From Thalassotalea marina (GTDB lineage Bacteria > Pseudomonadota > Gammaproteobacteria > Enterobacterales > Alteromonadaceae): a DNA stretch of 64,000 bases. A model generated the notes under the pieces. That model saw only the letters and a list, made by a program, of their open reading frames with translations, searched no databases and was not told the origin of the DNA. This document shows positions 55,631-64,000 of this stretch, piece by piece; the first letter of the stretch is position 1, and every line of letters begins with the position of its first letter. The position numbers and the translations under genes are program-made. The stretch is taken from NCBI RefSeq assembly GCF_014656435.1, contig NZ_BNCK01000009.1, positions 124,001-188,000 of the forward strand, read 5' to 3'.

Positions 55631-57007
55631 TTATGCTCCTTTTTGAGCTGGTGCTTCATTCTCAGCACGCTCAGCAATAATGCCTGCACTTTGTTGTTGC
55701 AAGATATTGATGATGCCGCGGCTACGCGTGTTAAGTAATGTTGAAATAAAGACCATTGGGATAGCGACAACCAGACCAAGTACTGTGGTAACGAGTGCTT
55801 GTGAGATACCACCAGCCATCAATTTAGGGTCACCCGTACCAAACAAGGTAATCGCTTGGAAGGTGTTGATCATACCGGTTACTGTACCTAATAAACCAAT
55901 AAGTGGCGCCACTACAGAAATGATTTTAATCATAGTTAAACGGCTGGTAAGTTTAGGTACTTCAGCCAAAATACGCTCTGACAATTTAAGTTCTAACGTT
56001 TCTGTATCAGCATCTTTATTATGATCTTTCACTAACATGACACGACCTAACGGATTATCGTCAGACGCTACATCTGTTTTCAATTGACGTTTTACTTTGT
56101 TACCCACTAAGAATAAGGCGATAAAGCGCTCAAGTGCGATTAGTAAGCCAATTAAACCGATAGCGATAATTACATAGCCCACACTACCACCTTGATCAAC
56201 ACGCTCTTGCGTATTTGGCGCTTGAACCAAAAGGCTGATGATTGAACCACCGGTTGGGTCTAAAGAAAAAGCAACTGCCTGACCATTACTTGCTGTTAAA
56301 TCAGCAGCAGTACCTAGCGCTCGGCTTGAAGGCTGACGAATAAGCTCAGCAACAGAGCCTGTTTCATCAACATATTCAAGATATTTACCGTTTGAAATCA
56401 AGTTGAAGCCACCTACACGAATAACATCTTGTTGCGCTTTTGAACCATCAGCGGCAACAACTTCACGGCTAAACTTGTGGACTTTGCCTGACTCTGTCAT
56501 TTCACGTTGTAGTTCAAACCACAATTGTTCAATTTCTTCAATCGATGCTAGTTTTGAAGATGAGCCCATGCTTTGTGCAAACTCATCTAAAAATTCACCA
56601 CGACCAGGCACTTGTGCTGAAACAACAGATGTTTGAAATTTACTTTGTAAATCGCCAGAGACTTGTTGCAGTACACCAAAAAGTTCTTTTAGTTCACCCA
56701 TGCGTTTGTTTAAGGCATCAGTGCGGTTACCGATTTCAATTTCATTATTTTGAAATTGACCTTCTAATTCTGCACTCATCTTAATAGCGTTATCACGTGT
56801 ATTGCGTGCATTGGCTAACATCTGATCTTGCTCAGCTTTACGTGAGTTAAACTCAGCTTCACGCTGCTTGTTTTGTTCACTTTGAGCAATTTGACCTTGT
56901 TTAAGTTGTGATAACAAGTCATCTAAGTTCGTTGCTTGCTGCGCCATAGCTACAGTAGCTAGTGAGCTAACCATTAAAGTTGATAATACTTTTGTTATTA
57001 GTTTCAT
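55631..57007 (-). CDS. long ExbB-like protein (TtpC-type) of the TonB2 system
   Basis: A 458-residue protein. I choose the ATG at 57007 (MKLITKVLSTLMVSSLATVAMA-QQ), a clean signal peptide, rather than the upstream start at 57055. A periplasmic coiled-coil region follows (about 25-115, SEQNKQREAEFNSRKAEQDQML), then a beta-rich part, then an ExbB-type channel domain in the C-terminal ~190 residues (VVAPLIGLLGTVTGMINTFQAITLFGTGDPKLMAGGISQALVTTVLGLVVAIP). This is the layout of TtpC, an accessory needed for TonB2 function in Vibrio. Between the DUF3450 gene and exbB. Confidence 0.9.
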   Translation of the reverse strand: MKLITKVLSTLMVSSLATVAMAQQATNLDDLLSQLKQGQIAQSEQNKQREAEFNSRKAEQDQMLANARNTRDNAIKMSAELEGQFQNNEIEIGNRTDALNKRMGELKELFGVLQQVSGDLQSKFQTSVVSAQVPGRGEFLDEFAQSMGSSSKLASIEEIEQLWFELQREMTESGKVHKFSREVVAADGSKAQQDVIRVGGFNLISNGKYLEYVDETGSVAELIRQPSSRALGTAADLTASNGQAVAFSLDPTGGSIISLLVQAPNTQERVDQGGSVGYVIIAIGLIGLLIALERFIALFLVGNKVKRQLKTDVASDDNPLGRVMLVKDHNKDADTETLELKLSERILAEVPKLTSRLTMIKIISVVAPLIGLLGTVTGMINTFQAITLFGTGDPKLMAGGISQALVTTVLGLVVAIPMVFISTLLNTRSRGIINILQQQSAGIIAERAENEAPAQKGA

Positions 57008-57020
57008 TGTTCCGCTACCC

Positions 57021-57797
57021 TTATTCAGCAGAGTTTTGTGCAACAGGCACAACAATTAGATCTGGTGTTAGTTGCTTGCGTGCAATGCGCAGTGCTTTAG
57101 TGATATCAACTCGATATTCTGCACCTAGCTCCTGCCAACTCTTTGATGCTTGATCCCATACACCCATTTGCTGACCATCACGACTACGATAGACAAAGCT
57201 CACACGACCAATTCTTAGAAAATCTACATCAAGCTCTTGACCGTTAACTTGCTGTAATCCAGTGTAAGCTTCAATGGTGCGGCCATAGTCAACTTCTACT
57301 TGATAAGCCTCTAATACTTGGCGGAATTTTTCAGCCACTGAAACATCTGCACGTTCAAGTGTTTTGCGTAAATGCGCGATGCGTTGTGAGCGTTCTTGTG
57401 GTAGGAAAGGCACATCAAGTTCAACAAACTGCGCCAAAGTATCAATCATGCGCGCCATTAATGGTGAAACTTGACGCTCAATTACACTGACTTGTTCCAT
57501 TGAAACAGCCAACTGTTGTAGTTCTTTTAGTTGGTTATCAATTTGGGTTTGCATTTGTTTGTTGTAAACATTCAAACCGTCAATTTCTTTGTTCACTGTT
57601 TTGAATTGTTGCAACTTGCTTTGAATTTGGTCGCTAATGCGATCGACACGTTGTTGTGATTGGTTAGCAGATTGCGTAATTTTCTCACCAGCATCAACGA
57701 CTTTTTCTACTTTAGTCTCTTGAGCTGAAAAGCCAGAAAATGACAAGGTAGCAGCACCCAATAGAACGCTTGCTTGTGCCAGTTTGGACAATTTCAT
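57021..57797 (-). CDS. DUF3450 family periplasmic protein
   Basis: A 258-residue exported protein (signal MKLSKLAQASVLLGAATLSFSGFSA-QET), mostly a long coiled coil (about 30-110, KITQSANQSQQRVDRISDQIQSKLQQFKTVNKEIDGLN) and then a compact domain (FRIGRVSFVYRSRDGQQMGVWD-like stretch). DUF3450 genes head TonB2-type operons in Vibrio and Alteromonadales. Together with the coiled coil of the TtpC-like protein it may form a periplasmic scaffold; that is inference. First gene of the operon. Confidence 0.88.
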   Translation of the reverse strand: MKLSKLAQASVLLGAATLSFSGFSAQETKVEKVVDAGEKITQSANQSQQRVDRISDQIQSKLQQFKTVNKEIDGLNVYNKQMQTQIDNQLKELQQLAVSMEQVSVIERQVSPLMARMIDTLAQFVELDVPFLPQERSQRIAHLRKTLERADVSVAEKFRQVLEAYQVEVDYGRTIEAYTGLQQVNGQELDVDFLRIGRVSFVYRSRDGQQMGVWDQASKSWQELGAEYRVDITKALRIARKQLTPDLIVVPVAQNSAE

Positions 57798-58144
57798 AGT
57801 TAAACCTTCGTTTGATTAAACTGCAATGTTGCAGATTGCTAAAAAGCACATTTCCTCTTTTTAGCGTGAAAAATGACTGTGGGAAATTTTAATGAGCAAT
57901 TGTGACAGTTAAGTTTCAGTATTATTGCAACTTTATTAAATGACAAAAAAGTGACATTTATCTTACAGTTACATCGAGTCGACGCCACAAAGCCTTGGGG
58001 ATCCCCAATGCAATTACCTTAACAGGCGTTTGTGATTTTTTTATGTCAGGATGATGACAAAAGCAGCAACTAGTAGTATTTTTAAACGCGCTTTACTGCA
58101 CTAGTGCTGTTATACTTAACTAGTCTTGTTCAAAGAGGTTGTCG
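57798..58144. other. divergent promoter region with leader hairpins
   Basis: Just upstream of the DUF3450 start on the minus strand lie CTGCAA-TG-TTGCAG (57821-57834) and a 9-bp stem GCTAAAAAG / CTTTTTAGC (57838-57846 and 57857-57865). If the transcript starts above them they would be leader hairpins close to the ribosome-binding site. No Fur-box-like sequence is visible to me. The plus-strand gene has GAGG before its ATG. Confidence 0.45.
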
Positions 58145-58879
58145 ATGCAGTTGACAGATTTACGACAAAAATCTCGTGTAAAACACTTGCTTTGTGTTTT
58201 GATCACTTGCTGCGCGACTTTTAAGCTTTTTGCCAACGAATATTACTTTGCCTCTATTGACCACCTTGGTGAACAACAAGTAGCGCAGCGGGTGTTACCG
58301 CAAATCTATGCTCAATTAGGTCACAATATTCATATCACCCCATTAGCGGCTAATCGCGCTCAATACGAAGCCAATTCAGGGTTAAAAGATGGTGAAATAT
58401 TACGGATTTTTAGCTACGGCAAGGAAAACCCTAATGTCATCCGGGTACCGACCCCTTATTATTCACTCTCCACAGCGGTATTTGTCTTAGCGGGCGCAGA
58501 TATAAAAATTAACTCAGTTGCTGATTTAAAAGGCTACCGTATTGGGCGTGTTCGAGGGGTAAAACATACGCTAAACGCCACTAAAAATATTGAAAAGGTT
58601 TATGATAGTAACAACACCAAACAGCTTTTTTTACAGCTTATCGTTGGTAACATTGATATCGCATTAACCAATCACCAAGATGGATTAATGACCTTAAAAG
58701 AACTTAATGTCGACAGTATTCAGCTAATCAATAAGTCCATTGCAGACGAGCCTTTATATCACTACCTTCACAGGAAAAATATTGACTTAGTAACCCCTGT
58801 GGACAATCAAATTAAAGCAATGAAACAAAGCGGTGAGTTACAACAACTAATTGACGAAGCAGAGCTAGCGGTTTATTAA
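58145..58879 (+). CDS. family 3 solute-binding-like protein, orphan
   Basis: A 244-residue exported protein. I choose the ATG at 58145 (GAGG 6 nt upstream); an in-frame TTG at 58139 is less likely. Signal peptide ends near LFA-NEY. Family 3 features: QVAQRVLPQIYAQLGHNIHITPLAANRAQYEANSG and VADLKGYRIGRVRGVKHTLNA, ending EIAA-like LQQLIDEAEL. No transporter genes are adjacent. Like the one near 16 kb, it is a lone binding protein of unknown ligand. Confidence 0.8.
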   Translation: MQLTDLRQKSRVKHLLCVLITCCATFKLFANEYYFASIDHLGEQQVAQRVLPQIYAQLGHNIHITPLAANRAQYEANSGLKDGEILRIFSYGKENPNVIRVPTPYYSLSTAVFVLAGADIKINSVADLKGYRIGRVRGVKHTLNATKNIEKVYDSNNTKQLFLQLIVGNIDIALTNHQDGLMTLKELNVDSIQLINKSIADEPLYHYLHRKNIDLVTPVDNQIKAMKQSGELQQLIDEAELAVY

Positions 58880-58980
58880 CAAAAGTGAACAGCCAATTTA
58901 ATCATCAAGTTTAATGACCTACCCTGATGTGATTTGTTACACTGCGCCCTTCTACACAGAACTGCCAACGCTATCAACTT

Positions 58981-59619
58981 ATGACTCAACGTTTTAATAA
59001 AGTATTTATCGTAGGTTTACCGCGCACAGGCACCACCAGTTTATGCGTTAAATGTTTAGAGCTTGGCTTTAATGTCGCGCATACCGCTTATACTCAACAA
59101 ACGTTTGAACAGGCTCAGATCATTGCCGATACACCGGTGTTTAACGACTTTGTCTTACTTGATCAATACTACCCAGATAGTAAATTTATCTTGTTAGAAC
59201 GAGAGATTTCTTTGTGGTTACCTTCAATTAAACAATTACTTAACCGTATGAGTCGTAATTTGTTAAGAACAGACGGCGGCTTTAATCCGATCATTAAACG
59301 CTGTTACACAGAAACATTCGCACCATTTGAACCTGAACTTATCAATAACGATGAATTTTTAGCAAACTGTTATTTTTCACATCAAAGCAAAGTGCTTAGT
59401 TACTTTGGCGATAAGCCAAATCAGTTATTAAGGTTAAACCTAACAAACAGCGACGCTCCACAACAACTTGCTAATTTTTTAAACATCACAGCGCCAGCCT
59501 CTGCATTTTCCGTGATTAACAAAGGCGGTAAAGTAACCGCATGGAATGATTTAAAACACCCCAGCAAAGTACCCTCAACACGAAATGGTAAAACCAGCCC
59601 TTTGCTCTATTTGAGTTAA
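58981..59619 (+). CDS. sulfotransferase family protein
   Basis: A 212-residue protein whose N-terminus has the PAPS 5'-phosphosulfate loop (KVFIVGLPRTGTTSLCVKCLELGF, about 7-30) and a later ILLEREISLWLPSIKQLLNR, matching the 3'-phosphate region (L-x-R-x4-W) of small bacterial sulfotransferases. It should use PAPS to sulfate a metabolite, lipid or sugar; the substrate cannot be told. Cytoplasmic; stands alone. Confidence 0.82.
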   Translation: MTQRFNKVFIVGLPRTGTTSLCVKCLELGFNVAHTAYTQQTFEQAQIIADTPVFNDFVLLDQYYPDSKFILLEREISLWLPSIKQLLNRMSRNLLRTDGGFNPIIKRCYTETFAPFEPELINNDEFLANCYFSHQSKVLSYFGDKPNQLLRLNLTNSDAPQQLANFLNITAPASAFSVINKGGKVTAWNDLKHPSKVPSTRNGKTSPLLYLS

Positions 59620-59826
59620 AAAGCAAAAATCCAGAAACAATCCAACAAATCACTTGCTAACCACTGACACTTTAATGATAATACGTCGCATTTAGATTTA
59701 AGTGTTCAGATGTCAAATTGATCTCTGTTTTTTCTGTTGGCCACTTGCGTATTTTAGCTTTGCTCAAAGTTGTTGTCGCAAGTTTAATTTTGTCTTACCA
59801 ATACGCAAACAAAGTAATTATCTTTT

Positions 59827-60408
59827 ATGGTCTTTAACACGACATTTCCCATTTATACGTGGTTAGCAATGGCTGTTTTATTTAGTAGCGCTAGCGTAAT
59901 TTTTAGCTATGCATTATTTAAAGGCAGCTATCTAAAATTAGGCTTAAGTAGTTTAACGGGTTTGTCGGGTGTTGCTGGGATAGCCAGTTTTCATCAGTTT
60001 GCTGGAGGTCAATTGGGTACTGTGTATTTCTGCTTTTTTATTGCTACCGTTGCCTGGCTATTAATCTTTCGAAAAGTATCTTATACGCCGCTGCCTTTAA
60101 TCAATGTAAAAAACGTAAGTAAGAGCAATCAAGCTAAGACATATACATTAGACTTACAAGGTAGAATAAAGCCTCTCGTTATCCTGATATTATCAGGTGT
60201 TTTGGGCATGTTGGCCGTGTTATTTATCACGTTGCTTTTACCAATACCGCACAGCAAAACATTAGCGGTAATAACGCTACTTTTCCCACTCGGCTGGGCC
60301 ATTTATGTTAAATGGAATTCAATGGCTAATCATTTGTTAAAAGCCATATTTGTTTTGTTATCACTCTCCGTTTTAATTGCTTGGAATATCTTTGGAGTGA
60401 TGTCATGA
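59827..60408 (+). CDS. uncharacterised membrane protein upstream of the PepSY gene
   Basis: A 193-residue protein with about six membrane segments (for example 9-29, 38-55, 64-82, 117-140, 145-160 and 172-190). I do not recognise a family. Its stop overlaps the PepSY gene start (ATGA overlap at 60405-60408), so the two are translationally coupled and probably work together. Small membrane proteins of this kind are often next to PepSY iron-uptake genes, and a TonB receptor gene is 2 kb away. Confidence 0.7.
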   Translation: MVFNTTFPIYTWLAMAVLFSSASVIFSYALFKGSYLKLGLSSLTGLSGVAGIASFHQFAGGQLGTVYFCFFIATVAWLLIFRKVSYTPLPLINVKNVSKSNQAKTYTLDLQGRIKPLVILILSGVLGMLAVLFITLLLPIPHSKTLAVITLLFPLGWAIYVKWNSMANHLLKAIFVLLSLSVLIAWNIFGVMS

Positions 60409-61844
60409 CCCGAAAGGCCAAAGTTTTCAAACGTATTCTAACGTCATATACAAGTTTGGGATTGTTTATCGGCGCACTTTTGTACCTTATCTGTTTGACC
60501 GGCACTTTAGCGATTTTTCATCCTCAATTTGAGCGCTGGGAACAACCTAATATCAACGAATATAAAACATTAACAGTAAGTGGCATCAATAAAGCGTTTA
60601 AAGAATATCAATTTGCTTATCCTGATTTTGATTCAGCCGTGTATTTACACTTTCCAAGTGACGAGCTGCCCCGAGCACATATGTCTGCCAATGGGCAAAA
60701 GTGGTGGCTAAATCAAGATGGTAGTTTCAGTGTTTTTGTGTCACATCCATGGACTAATACCTTGCGTGACTTGCATGTTTATTTGCATATACCTGAAACC
60801 ATCACAGCGCTAGTGATTAGCTTCATTACCGTTGTTTTATTACAACTGATGCTAAGTGATTTATCAGCACATAACCGCTTGATAAAAGATATTTTTTGCC
60901 GCACTTTTAACAGCAATGAACAAGCTAAACAGCCTACAGATAATGACAAACAATATGCGAGCAACCCGCCTTGGTATTTATTGTCTGCACTCGCCTGCAT
61001 ATTTTTTATATTAACGAGTGTTATTTTGTACTTTTCGACACTAGCCTTTTATCAAGCTAAAGAAGAAAAAGAAAAAGAAGCCATGTATTTACAATCATCG
61101 GTAAATAATCAAAAGACCAAATTGCAATTGGATAAGGCATTTATTCGTTATCAACGCATAGCACCAAACTCGTCACCAATTTATATTGCCGTAAAAGGTA
61201 TGGGATCCAGTAATCCAAAAATTGAAATTGCAGCAATTTTCTCCAGTAAATTATCTTATTCCGAAATTTATCAATTTTCTGCCAACGGTAAGCTGATTGA
61301 CGCCAGAGGCAGTAATACTAGAGCTGTGACTAAACAATCTAAGTTTGTAGCATATCAACGACACTTTAATGATTTTGCTGATGTTGCCTTTAAGGTTGTT
61401 TATGTCATGCTTGGCTTAACACTCTGCTTCATTTGTACTAAAGGGGTTAATAAATGGCTCAGAAAAAGAGAGGTTGTAGATCAAATCACCTACCAATGGA
61501 CAGGTTTTATTTTTGCTGTCCCTTGCGCCTTGTTAGCGGCATTACTTAGTTCATTTTTATTTAATGATTACACCCAAGAAAGCTTTTGGCTAACCTTAGT
61601 TGCCGCACAACTTTTAAGTGCAACGTTAAAAAATACCATGTTAATTAAAGTGACATTAAAAGACTGTTGCATTTTTTTGATTGTAATGGTCATCGTGATT
61701 TACCAAGTAAGGTATGGACAATTAGCAGCAGAGATTTATGCAATATTGATTAATTTGGCACTGCTCGCCGTTGTTTTTGCCCTTTGGCACTCAAGAAACA
61801 GAAATTGGCGAAACTACCAAATGACCAAAGCGACTCATTCATAG
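60405..61844 (+). CDS. PepSY-associated membrane protein
   Basis: A 479-residue membrane protein of the PepSY_TM type, related to PiuB-like iron-uptake proteins. I choose the ATG at 60405, overlapping the previous stop; a start at 60381 also exists. First helix RILTSYTSLGLFIGALLYLICLTGTLAIFHPQFERWEQP is the family signature; three further TM helices lie near 140-160, 193-215 and 320-340, with more at the C-terminus. Function is probably reduction or handling of imported siderophore iron, inferred from the family. Confidence 0.82.
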   Translation: MTRKAKVFKRILTSYTSLGLFIGALLYLICLTGTLAIFHPQFERWEQPNINEYKTLTVSGINKAFKEYQFAYPDFDSAVYLHFPSDELPRAHMSANGQKWWLNQDGSFSVFVSHPWTNTLRDLHVYLHIPETITALVISFITVVLLQLMLSDLSAHNRLIKDIFCRTFNSNEQAKQPTDNDKQYASNPPWYLLSALACIFFILTSVILYFSTLAFYQAKEEKEKEAMYLQSSVNNQKTKLQLDKAFIRYQRIAPNSSPIYIAVKGMGSSNPKIEIAAIFSSKLSYSEIYQFSANGKLIDARGSNTRAVTKQSKFVAYQRHFNDFADVAFKVVYVMLGLTLCFICTKGVNKWLRKREVVDQITYQWTGFIFAVPCALLAALLSSFLFNDYTQESFWLTLVAAQLLSATLKNTMLIKVTLKDCCIFLIVMVIVIYQVRYGQLAAEIYAILINLALLAVVFALWHSRNRNWRNYQMTKATHS

Positions 61845-62004
61845 CATCACATTGCGCTAATGATAGTAATGGAGCGGGCTACATAGGTTTATAACAACCA
61901 CTGTGTACACATAAGCCATTGAGCAAAATAAAAATTCTAAATTTTCGTAATAATAACCAGCGCAGAGCGACTGCATGCAAAAGTTTTATTCAAAGGAGAT
62001 AAGC

Positions 62005-62262
62005 ATGCGCTTGATAATACAACTCGTGTTGATAACCATCATTGCTTTTTCGATTTACGGCGGGATTAAAAGTAGCGAATGGCAGTACCCCATCGCCATT
62101 ATTACATTAGCAGCACTTGTCTTAATCGTCAGTAAAGTTCGCAGTAATAACAACTCAACAAAGAATTCAGCTACAGCTACAACAAGCAGTGGATTTATCG
62201 CTACAACGACTAGTTCCAGCAGCGATTCTGGTGGTTGTGGATCAGATGGCGGCGGGTGCTGA
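62005..62262 (+). CDS. small membrane protein with Ser/Thr-rich stretch and Gly-Cys tail
   Basis: An 85-residue protein. I choose the ATG at 62005, preceded by AAGGAG; an upstream start at 61975 has no such signal. Two short hydrophobic segments (about 1-16 and 25-42) are followed by a Ser/Thr-rich region and the tail SSDSGGCGSDGGGC, which puts two Cys in a Gly-rich setting at the extreme C-terminus. Similar Gly-Cys tails end TIGR04222-type membrane proteins. I do not recognise the protein; metal or haem binding, or a modification site, are possible. Located before a TonB receptor gene on the other strand. Confidence 0.6.
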   Translation: MRLIIQLVLITIIAFSIYGGIKSSEWQYPIAIITLAALVLIVSKVRSNNNSTKNSATATTSSGFIATTTSSSSDSGGCGSDGGGC

Positions 62263-62290
62263 TATTACATAGGACGGTACACTGAAACAA

Positions 62291-62316
62291 AAAAAGCCCT
62301 TATCTAAGGGCTTTTT
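62291..62316. terminator. bidirectional terminator between the small membrane protein and the TonB receptor gene
   Basis: A perfect 8-bp stem AGCCCTTA (62295-62302) / TAAGGGCT (62305-62312) has A-runs on one side and T-runs on the other, so it works for both convergent genes. Confidence 0.88.
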
Positions 62317-62335
62317 ATTCTAAAAGAGCGTTAAA

Positions 62336-64000
62336 TTAAAACTCGTAGGTATAACTTAAGCTGATACTTGTTCCTACTTCTTTTTCACGAACGGCAATTC
62401 CTGACTGTGTCACTTCTTGATTTTCATCAAGCAAGTTTTTAACTTTTAACTTAACTTTAGAGTTAAAATCAGGGTAATAAGTGTAAACAAGGTCAAGTGC
62501 GTGGAATGGCTGTTCCATCGCATCTTCACGCCCACCTACACCCGACGCCACAATACGCTCACCAAACACATTGTATACAATTGAACCTGAATGATTACCA
62601 TCAGCAGAATCATAATTCAATTGGAAGTTAACAACATATTCTGAATGGCCAGTCATACGTTTAGTTGGGTTGGTTAAGTTACCTGCAAGCGCTGGGTCAA
62701 TCTCTACTTCAGAATCACTAAAAGTAATATTACCCGAAGTAAAGAAACCATCAGCTAAGTAGGTTAAGTCGTGCATCCATTCAACTTCAACCCCTTTAAC
62801 CTCGCCCGTTTCACCATTAACAAAGCTTGCCGTATACGAAGCATCGTTAGCGGCCAAGATAGTTTCAATTGGCGATTCAATATCTTTATAAAATCCAGCT
62901 ACGCTGAAGTTATCACCGTTATCTGCGTAATATTCATAACGCAAATCGTAGTTTTTCATTGGGCTGCTTTTTAGTCCCACACGCCCAAACGTACGAAAAT
63001 CCGTTAACGGGTCAAAGTAGGCAACAGGAACAACTTCACGTAAATCAGGCCTAACAACTGTTTCACCATAACTGGCGCGTACTTGATAGCGTTCGCCACC
63101 TAAGTAAGTGAAGGCTAAAGACGTGTATACGTCGTCTTCGTTGATACTACCTTCTTCAATCTTTTCTGGCGCATAATAAATGTTTAAATCTTCTTTGGTG
63201 AAGATCAAGCTCGAGGTACCTATTGAGCTTTGTTTAAACTCTTCATAACGTAAACCGCCACTGAAGCGTAAGTTGCCATATATCAAGTCGAATGAACCAT
63301 AGGCAGCATCAATTTTTTGAGCCGCTAAATAATCATCAGCATCAGGCGCCGACGGTTCATTAAAGTCTACTAATATACGTCGACCTTGGATAAACTCCTC
63401 CGTTAAGTAGCTTGCACTATTTAATGGAGACGCAGAGCCTTCGTTTACCACAATACTTGAGCCAGAATTGTTATCTACCGTATAACTTGAGGTGGTGTAA
63501 TAGCGACCGCGATCTGAAAAGTCATAACCAGTTTTAAGCTCAAGTTCATAACCATCGCCATAAATAGGTAAAGTTAAATTACCACTGTATGACTTTACGT
63601 GATCTTCCATGTCCGTATAGTTATATAGCGCACGGTTGTCATCACCTGTAATACTTGTGCTAACGTAGTTACCGTTTTCATAAGTATCAAAAAAACGATA
63701 ACTCGCATCTAATGGAATTTCAGTGTTCGCTTCAGACTCGGTGTACTGCCAATCTAAACCTAGGCCCCAGTAATCAACAAAAGTATGTTGGCCAATCACT
63801 TGGTTAACTAACAGAGTACGTTCTTCATAATTAAACTCATGAAGTCTGTCTGCTCGACCGTCATTAACGATAGTGTAAATATTACTACCACTTGGACTTT
63901 GTACTTCTGCTACTTCCACTTCATCTTCGTTATCAACTAAATACAAGTTGTTAAATGATAATGAGTGATTGCCAATCTTATAACCGAAATTTAAAACGCC
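62336..64000 (-). CDS. TonB-dependent receptor, C-terminal part (5' end outside window)
   Basis: The frame is open to the window end; 555 residues are seen. It shows alternating beta strands and large acidic loops of a receptor barrel, the TonB-box-distal landmarks (RYQVRASYGETVVRPDLREVVP, YDLRYEYYADNGDNFSVAGFYKDIESPIE, MTGHSEYVVNFQLNYDSADGNHSGSIVYNVFGERI) and the C-terminal motif ending in an aromatic residue (SISLSYTYEF). It resembles the larger TonB-dependent receptors of marine gammaproteobacteria that import carbohydrate or peptide; the substrate cannot be deduced without the plug domain. The TonB2 operon lies 5 kb away. Confidence 0.9.
   Translation of the reverse strand, partial: GVLNFGYKIGNHSLSFNNLYLVDNEDEVEVAEVQSPSGSNIYTIVNDGRADRLHEFNYEERTLLVNQVIGQHTFVDYWGLGLDWQYTESEANTEIPLDASYRFFDTYENGNYVSTSITGDDNRALYNYTDMEDHVKSYSGNLTLPIYGDGYELELKTGYDFSDRGRYYTTSSYTVDNNSGSSIVVNEGSASPLNSASYLTEEFIQGRRILVDFNEPSAPDADDYLAAQKIDAAYGSFDLIYGNLRFSGGLRYEEFKQSSIGTSSLIFTKEDLNIYYAPEKIEEGSINEDDVYTSLAFTYLGGERYQVRASYGETVVRPDLREVVPVAYFDPLTDFRTFGRVGLKSSPMKNYDLRYEYYADNGDNFSVAGFYKDIESPIETILAANDASYTASFVNGETGEVKGVEVEWMHDLTYLADGFFTSGNITFSDSEVEIDPALAGNLTNPTKRMTGHSEYVVNFQLNYDSADGNHSGSIVYNVFGERIVASGVGGREDAMEQPFHALDLVYTYYPDFNSKVKLKVKNLLDENQEVTQSGIAVREKEVGTSISLSYTYEF

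Noticed and set aside
57798-58144. Fur box upstream of the TonB2-type operon
   Set aside because: I looked for a GATAATGATAATCATTATC-like 19-mer on both strands and saw nothing with a convincing match; regulation by iron cannot be claimed from sequence.
1-64000. tRNA or rRNA genes, prophage, complete insertion sequence or integrase
   Set aside because: No clover-leaf tRNA, rRNA signature, transposase, integrase or phage structural protein was recognised by eye; a tRNAscan or profile search would be needed to exclude small RNAs.

Overview
The window looks like chromosomal DNA from an AT-rich marine gammaproteobacterium of the Alteromonadales. The best guess is the Colwellia/Thalassotalea group: the TonB2-type operon with a DUF3450 protein and a long ExbB, the S46 peptidase, a DUF2986 micro-protein, an SO_0444-like metal exporter and the suhB-trmJ-cysE-isc gene order are all typical of that order. 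This placement rests on gene content and order only. I saw no tRNA, rRNA, CRISPR array, phage or complete insertion sequence.

Layout. 1-5.7 kb: a stand-alone Lon N-terminal-domain protein, a large FAS1 lipoprotein with a second domain nested inside its last repeat, a TIGR01777 oxidoreductase, and an operon of a DUF2878 membrane protein, a chalcone-isomerase-like protein and a DUF3833 lipoprotein. 5.8-9 kb: lolCDE, the lipoprotein-release ABC transporter. 9-16.5 kb: mixed genes (dienelactone hydrolase, zinc ribbon, DUF2339 membrane protein, a TetR regulator with an MlaC-like protein and a clear operator between them, and an orphan solute-binding protein). 16.7-26.9 kb: the most accessory-looking part, holding a CadC/ToxR-type membrane regulator, a secreted esterase, a beta-lactamase-fold hydrolase, an LRR lipoprotein, a stand-alone AraC-type HTH protein, a Ser/Thr kinase with TPRs and its ECF sigma factor. 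27-40.8 kb: the isc Fe-S assembly operon (iscR-iscSUA-hscBA-fdx) and suhB/trmJ/cysE, with a copper-efflux operon (metal-ligand-rich small protein, CusB with two CusF-like domains, CusA) lodged between cysE and iscR. 41-47.4 kb: SUMT, two bacterial PH-domain proteins, an NhaC antiporter, and a MerR regulator with an SO_0444-like Cu/Zn exporter. 47.7-52.6 kb: S46 peptidase, a structured 0.3 kb repeat with terminal inverted repeats, an FG-GAP protein, a DUF2986 micro-gene and a DUF924 protein. 52.7-57.8 kb: TonB2-type energy-transduction operon. 58-64 kb: a second orphan solute-binding protein, a sulfotransferase, a membrane protein/PepSY pair, a small Cys-tailed membrane peptide and the C-terminal part of a TonB-dependent receptor that runs off the window.

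Common themes are metal and Fe-S homeostasis (isc, cus, MerR/SO_0444-like exporter, PepSY and TonB functions) and envelope biology (Lol, MlaC-like, lipoproteins). The observations I rate highest are the copper operon inside the cysE-iscR junction, the ECF sigma/kinase/HTH/LRR neighbourhood, the folded 310-bp repeat at about 50.05-50.36 kb, and the nested-domain FAS1 lipoprotein.
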